64,000 nucleotides of DNA. Origin: an uncultured Saprospiraceae bacterium (lineage in GTDB: Bacteria > Bacteroidota > Bacteroidia > Chitinophagales > Saprospiraceae). The notes beneath the pieces are model-generated. The model was not told the DNA's origin. It saw nothing but the letters and a program-made list of their open reading frames with translations, and did no database searches. Numbering within the stretch: position 1 is the stretch's first letter; each line of letters opens with the position of its first letter. The position numbers were made by a program, and so were the translations under genes. This document shows positions 61,005-64,000 of this stretch, one piece after another. The DNA lies in NCBI GenBank assembly GCA_937928405.1, contig CALFWZ010000097.1:1-64000 (forward strand), read 5' to 3'.

Positions 61005-64000
61005 TCAATTCACATAAAACTTAATCGTCTGTATTTCATTTTTACGATTGATTATTTTAAGAAAGTACAAGCCATTCGGTAGATCGGAAACATCTTTTTG
61101 TATAAATGAATTTTCATCGGTAGCAGCAATATGGCTAACGATTTGTCCCATGGTATTGACGATCTCCATTTGAACAATTTCGCTGGTCACAGATCGCCAA
61201 TCGATATGGAGGATATCAGTCGCAGGATTGGGGTAAATGGAAACTTGATCATTATCCAAGCTGGCATTGGGAGCGGGCTGTTTATCCAACTCCATTCCGT
61301 TAATCTTTGAGGCATTATCAACAGCAGGTTCTTTTACATAAATGCTTACGGGGTTGCTAGGCGATCTTAGCCTACTACCGTTAGCGGCATCCGCCGTAAT
61401 GATGACGGCATCAATGAAGATTTGATCATTATTGCCAGAGGCATCACATTGAAAACGGAATCGGGCATTGCTCGCAAAATTATAATTGCTATTATCGATG
61501 GATACATTTGCGGTATAAAAAACATTATTATTAAAATCAGTTCCTCTCACAAAAGTAGCAATGGTTTGCCAACTGCTGCCATCGTAATATCTCAACCAGA
61601 AGTCTTCATTATTTTCCATACTCCGTGGATAGAAACTAAAATCAATATCCACCGTAGTATAGCTACTCAGATCAAACGTAGGCGAAGTCATAGCAGAAGC
61701 CGTTCCAGAATTATCTCTAATTCGAATGGAATAATTTCCTTCTGAAGCCTCGGAACCGGATCTTCTCGCACAATCCGAACCACCATCTTGCCAGCCATCC
61801 CAACCTGACTCGAAATAGCCTTCGTGTAATACCGTGGCAGCAGAGGGACTTAAAGTCGTCACATCTATGGTATTGCTGGCAGCAGATTCATTGCCAGCAG
61901 CATCATAGGCGGTTACAAAAAAGGTATAGGTAGTCCCCGCAGTTAATCCAACCATATTTGAATTCGTCGTCGTAGCGCTACCGACAAATACATCGTCTTG
62001 ATAAATATAATATCCAACCACGCCAACATTATCCGTGGAAGCATTCCAGCTCAAGTCAGTGGTTGTTTCTGTCGTATTATTTGCCGTTAAACTTGACGGA
62101 GCGGTGGGTGCGGTTGTGTCTGAAAAGGGCGTGGTTACATTGATGGTATTACTGGCATTAGATTCATTACCAGCAGCGTCATAAGCAGTTACAAAAAAAG
62201 AATACGTGGTATTACTGGTTAAGCCAGAAACCGTCGCGGTGGTACCAGTTCCGTTGGTGGTTAGCACATTGACACCATTTCGATAAACTTTATATCCTAC
62301 TACGTCAACATTATCCGTGGAGCCATTCCAACTTAAATTAGTGGTTGTCTCCGTTGTATTATTTGCCGTTAAATTAGATGGATTGGTAGGGGCTTGGGTA
62401 TCACCGCCTCCATTACAATTATTCCAAATTAAGGCGACATATTCCGGATGATCAATAAATGGATTTCTATTTCCTTGGATACCAAAAATGGCTTCATTTC
62501 GATCAATTTCTTTTTGATCTACCGGGTCATTATTATGCCAGCTAATCAACATATCTATCATCCATTGTTCAAATACTGGATAAGCCGTTCCGTCCAATAC
62601 AGCATCGGATTCCGTATTACTATTTTCCCAACCAGCTATTTGATTTTCATAGCGGGTAGCCATATAAAAATAACCGCGCGCTAAATCACCTTTATAAGCA
62701 TCAATCGGCTCAAAGACGGCACCGGAATATCCTGGAATGCTAATCGAAGAAGCTCCTAAAGCACTACCATTGTTCGTAATTCTAGTTTCGGTTCCACTTT
62801 GAATTTCTCCATAAGGATTATTACTTCTTATCCCATTGATCCAACCATCCACTGGTAAAACGGTAAATAAATCTGTGTATTGAGGAACAGAGGTGGCACC
62901 ACCCCACCATGATCGTGGAAAGGTATGTTCTCTATTATAACAGTCTCCTTCTCCTTGAAAAGAACCACATTGTTCTGAAACAAACGTAAATTCGTTTTCA
63001 GATCCAGTTGGGTTATCAGAATAAACATCCCAAACAATGACCTCTGATCCGGAATCATTAAGATGGTCATCTGTCGTTTGGTAATACGTCCATAAACTAT
63101 TATAACTAACGGTGGTATGGCCATCTATCAAATTAAATAAAGCGGTTTTTAAACTCGCACATGTCTCATTTCCAATACTGCTATAATAGGTAGAATTTCC
63201 ATTTCCCATCGTGGTAGCGGCCCCTGTCAAAGCGTTGGTATTAAGATAATCAGGTCCACCGGAACAATTATCATTGGCAGCGAAAATAGAAAAATAGTAG
63301 GTCGTATTATTTTGTAGCGCTAAGGAATTAATGGAAGTGCTATTACTATATTGTAGAACTTCACCATTCCCTAAGGAATTTCCTACTGAATAAATAACGC
63401 CATCTGTCGGAGTAGCACCGAGTGTAGGACTGGTACTTTGGACAACCAAAAATTTATCTGCCGAACTAGCTGTAAAATTTGCCTGAATGGAATTGGAGGA
63501 AATTGTTCCAAAGTTCAGATTGGTAGGTGGAGCAGTTGGCTGCAAACAAGTATTAGATGATCCAGCTGCCATAATAATGATATCATCCAAAGCAAGTTCA
63601 TCCCGACTTCCACTTCCACCATTATCACCTCCTGCCCATCTTAGATAAAAAACAGCAGAAGGATCAATACTAAGATTAGTAAGCTGAATACTCCTATTAT
63701 GTGTTACCCAAGCAGTGCTACCCGAACCTTGCGTAGAGGCAAAATTTGCGGCGGCCACATTTGTATAACTGGAATTATCTGCAGAATAGGAAAAATTAAA
63801 AGAGGAGGATCTACCTTGATCATTGCGTTCATAGATCGTGTAATCAATCGTCATATCATTAATGACAGCGGAGGAGTTATTTACAATTTTCAAGGTCATG
63901 GTACCGGGCGTCCAATCGCCACCGGTCGGTTGAATTCCTAAAGCACGATTGCCTCCTCCTAGATCAAAACCATATAAACCTCCCGTAGAAACGCCCCCAT
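61005..64000 (-). CDS. Secreted endonuclease I-type nuclease with FN3 repeats and T9SS type A tail (5' end outside window)
   Basis: The frame stays open through the right edge, so the N-terminus is missing; ~997 residues are visible, and the ATG at 63899 is internal. A jelly-roll-like region (GLYGFDLGGGNRALGIQ ... DMTIDYTIYERNDQG) and an FN3-like unit precede the nuclease: ETCASLKTALFNLIDGH ... VIWDVYSD region ... YNREHTFPRSWWGG with the catalytic His, as in endonuclease I/EndA nucleases (NREHTFPRSW). Two near-identical FN3 repeats follow (LTANNTTETTT...), then a beta-sandwich (STYYDGSSW-like region, LRYYDGSSWQTIATFVRG) and a type A T9SS domain (SIYPNPATDILHIDW ... LPNGLYFLKI). Role: extracellular DNA/RNA degradation for nutrient scavenging (family knowledge). 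Confidence 0.9.
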   Translation of the reverse strand, partial: GGVSTGGLYGFDLGGGNRALGIQPTGGDWTPGTMTLKIVNNSSAVINDMTIDYTIYERNDQGRSSSFNFSYSADNSSYTNVAAANFASTQGSGSTAWVTHNRSIQLTNLSIDPSAVFYLRWAGGDNGGSGSRDELALDDIIIMAAGSSNTCLQPTAPPTNLNFGTISSNSIQANFTASSADKFLVVQSTSPTLGATPTDGVIYSVGNSLGNGEVLQYSNSTSINSLALQNNTTYYFSIFAANDNCSGGPDYLNTNALTGAATTMGNGNSTYYSSIGNETCASLKTALFNLIDGHTTVSYNSLWTYYQTTDDHLNDSGSEVIVWDVYSDNPTGSENEFTFVSEQCGSFQGEGDCYNREHTFPRSWWGGATSVPQYTDLFTVLPVDGWINGIRSNNPYGEIQSGTETRITNNGSALGASSISIPGYSGAVFEPIDAYKGDLARGYFYMATRYENQIAGWENSNTESDAVLDGTAYPVFEQWMIDMLISWHNNDPVDQKEIDRNEAIFGIQGNRNPFIDHPEYVALIWNNCNGGGDTQAPTNPSNLTANNTTETTTNLSWNGSTDNVDVVGYKVYRNGVNVLTTNGTGTTATVSGLTSNTTYSFFVTAYDAAGNESNASNTINVTTPFSDTTAPTAPSSLTANNTTETTTDLSWNASTDNVGVVGYYIYQDDVFVGSATTTNSNMVGLTAGTTYTFFVTAYDAAGNESAASNTIDVTTLSPSAATVLHEGYFESGWDGWQDGGSDCARRSGSEASEGNYSIRIRDNSGTASAMTSPTFDLSSYTTVDIDFSFYPRSMENNEDFWLRYYDGSSWQTIATFVRGTDFNNNVFYTANVSIDNSNYNFASNARFRFQCDASGNNDQIFIDAVIITADAANGSRLRSPSNPVSIYVKEPAVDNASKINGMELDKQPAPNASLDNDQVSIYPNPATDILHIDWRSVTSEIVQMEIVNTMGQIVSHIAATDENSFIQKDVSDLPNGLYFLKIINRKNEIQTIKFYVN
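61850..62395 (-). repeat. Tandem FN3-coding repeat within the endonuclease gene
   Basis: Two units of ~270 bp encode almost the same FN3 domain: LTANNTTETTTNLSWNGSTD and LTANNTTETTTDLSWNASTD, each ending in FFVTAYDAAGNES. The high identity indicates a recent or homogenised duplication. Confidence 0.7.

Noticed and set aside
61850-62395. CRISPR-like direct repeats
   Set aside because: The repeats are long, in frame and encode FN3 domains; no CRISPR array with short repeats and spacers was seen anywhere in the window.

Overview
The window is about 64 kb of low-G+C DNA from a member of the Bacteroidota, most likely a Saprospiria-type organism. The evidence is: four proteins with C-terminal type IX secretion (T9SS) type A tails, one with a type B (gliding-motility-associated) tail next to a PorP/SprF-family partner, TPR-fused hybrid two-component regulators, a CHAT protease with its own sigma/anti-sigma pair, and promoter matches to the Bacteroidota -7 element TAnnTTTG. 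The class assignment is inference; no rRNA or complete tRNA gene is present.

Layout. (1) 1-2430: right end of an integrative element. It holds the C-terminal part of a DUF1998 protein (possibly DISARM-like), a tyrosine integrase, and a short tRNA-3'-end-like att remnant followed by a terminator. (2) 2431-9416: a CHAT protease converging on an anti-sigma/sigma pair, an unlisted 50-aa double-glycine-leader-like peptide gene, and a large hypothetical protein. (3) 9851-19248: a tight co-directional cluster of envelope genes: polytopic membrane protein, M48 metalloprotease, a papain-like+VWA+TPR fusion, a second membrane protein, a lipoprotein, two secreted proteins and an outer-membrane barrel candidate. 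(4) 19398-25413: a giant PKD/SprB-repeat adhesin with a type B T9SS tail and its PorP/SprF partner. (5) 25475-25864: a possible decayed gene. (6) 26201-36836: a type I restriction-modification locus (hsdM, hsdS, hsdR) in which a three-gene AT-rich cassette sits between hsdS and hsdR: TcmP, a DUF5131 three-Cys protein, and an OLD-like ATPase with a TOPRIM-like C-terminus. This is the strongest candidate for an under-described system. (7) 36922-55680: minus-strand secreted proteins (BACON/discoidin-like, P-domain, two giants sharing an unnamed recurrent domain, an S74 tail-fibre-type protein) and one TPR hybrid regulator. (8) 55681-56538: a regulatory region with a decayed duplicate of the S74 gene's 3' end and a four-fold CAC-N5-GTG array spaced by two helical turns, between the S74 gene and a second TPR hybrid regulator (56539-59367). 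(9) A metallophosphoesterase with altered metal ligands, and a secreted endonuclease I running off the right edge.

How the parts may work together: most genes build or monitor the cell surface. The two hybrid regulators sit beside the secreted-protein genes they probably control. Two defence-related blocks, the DUF1998/integrase element and the type I locus with its cassette, are set into this background. Functions are read from motifs seen by eye; no database search was run.
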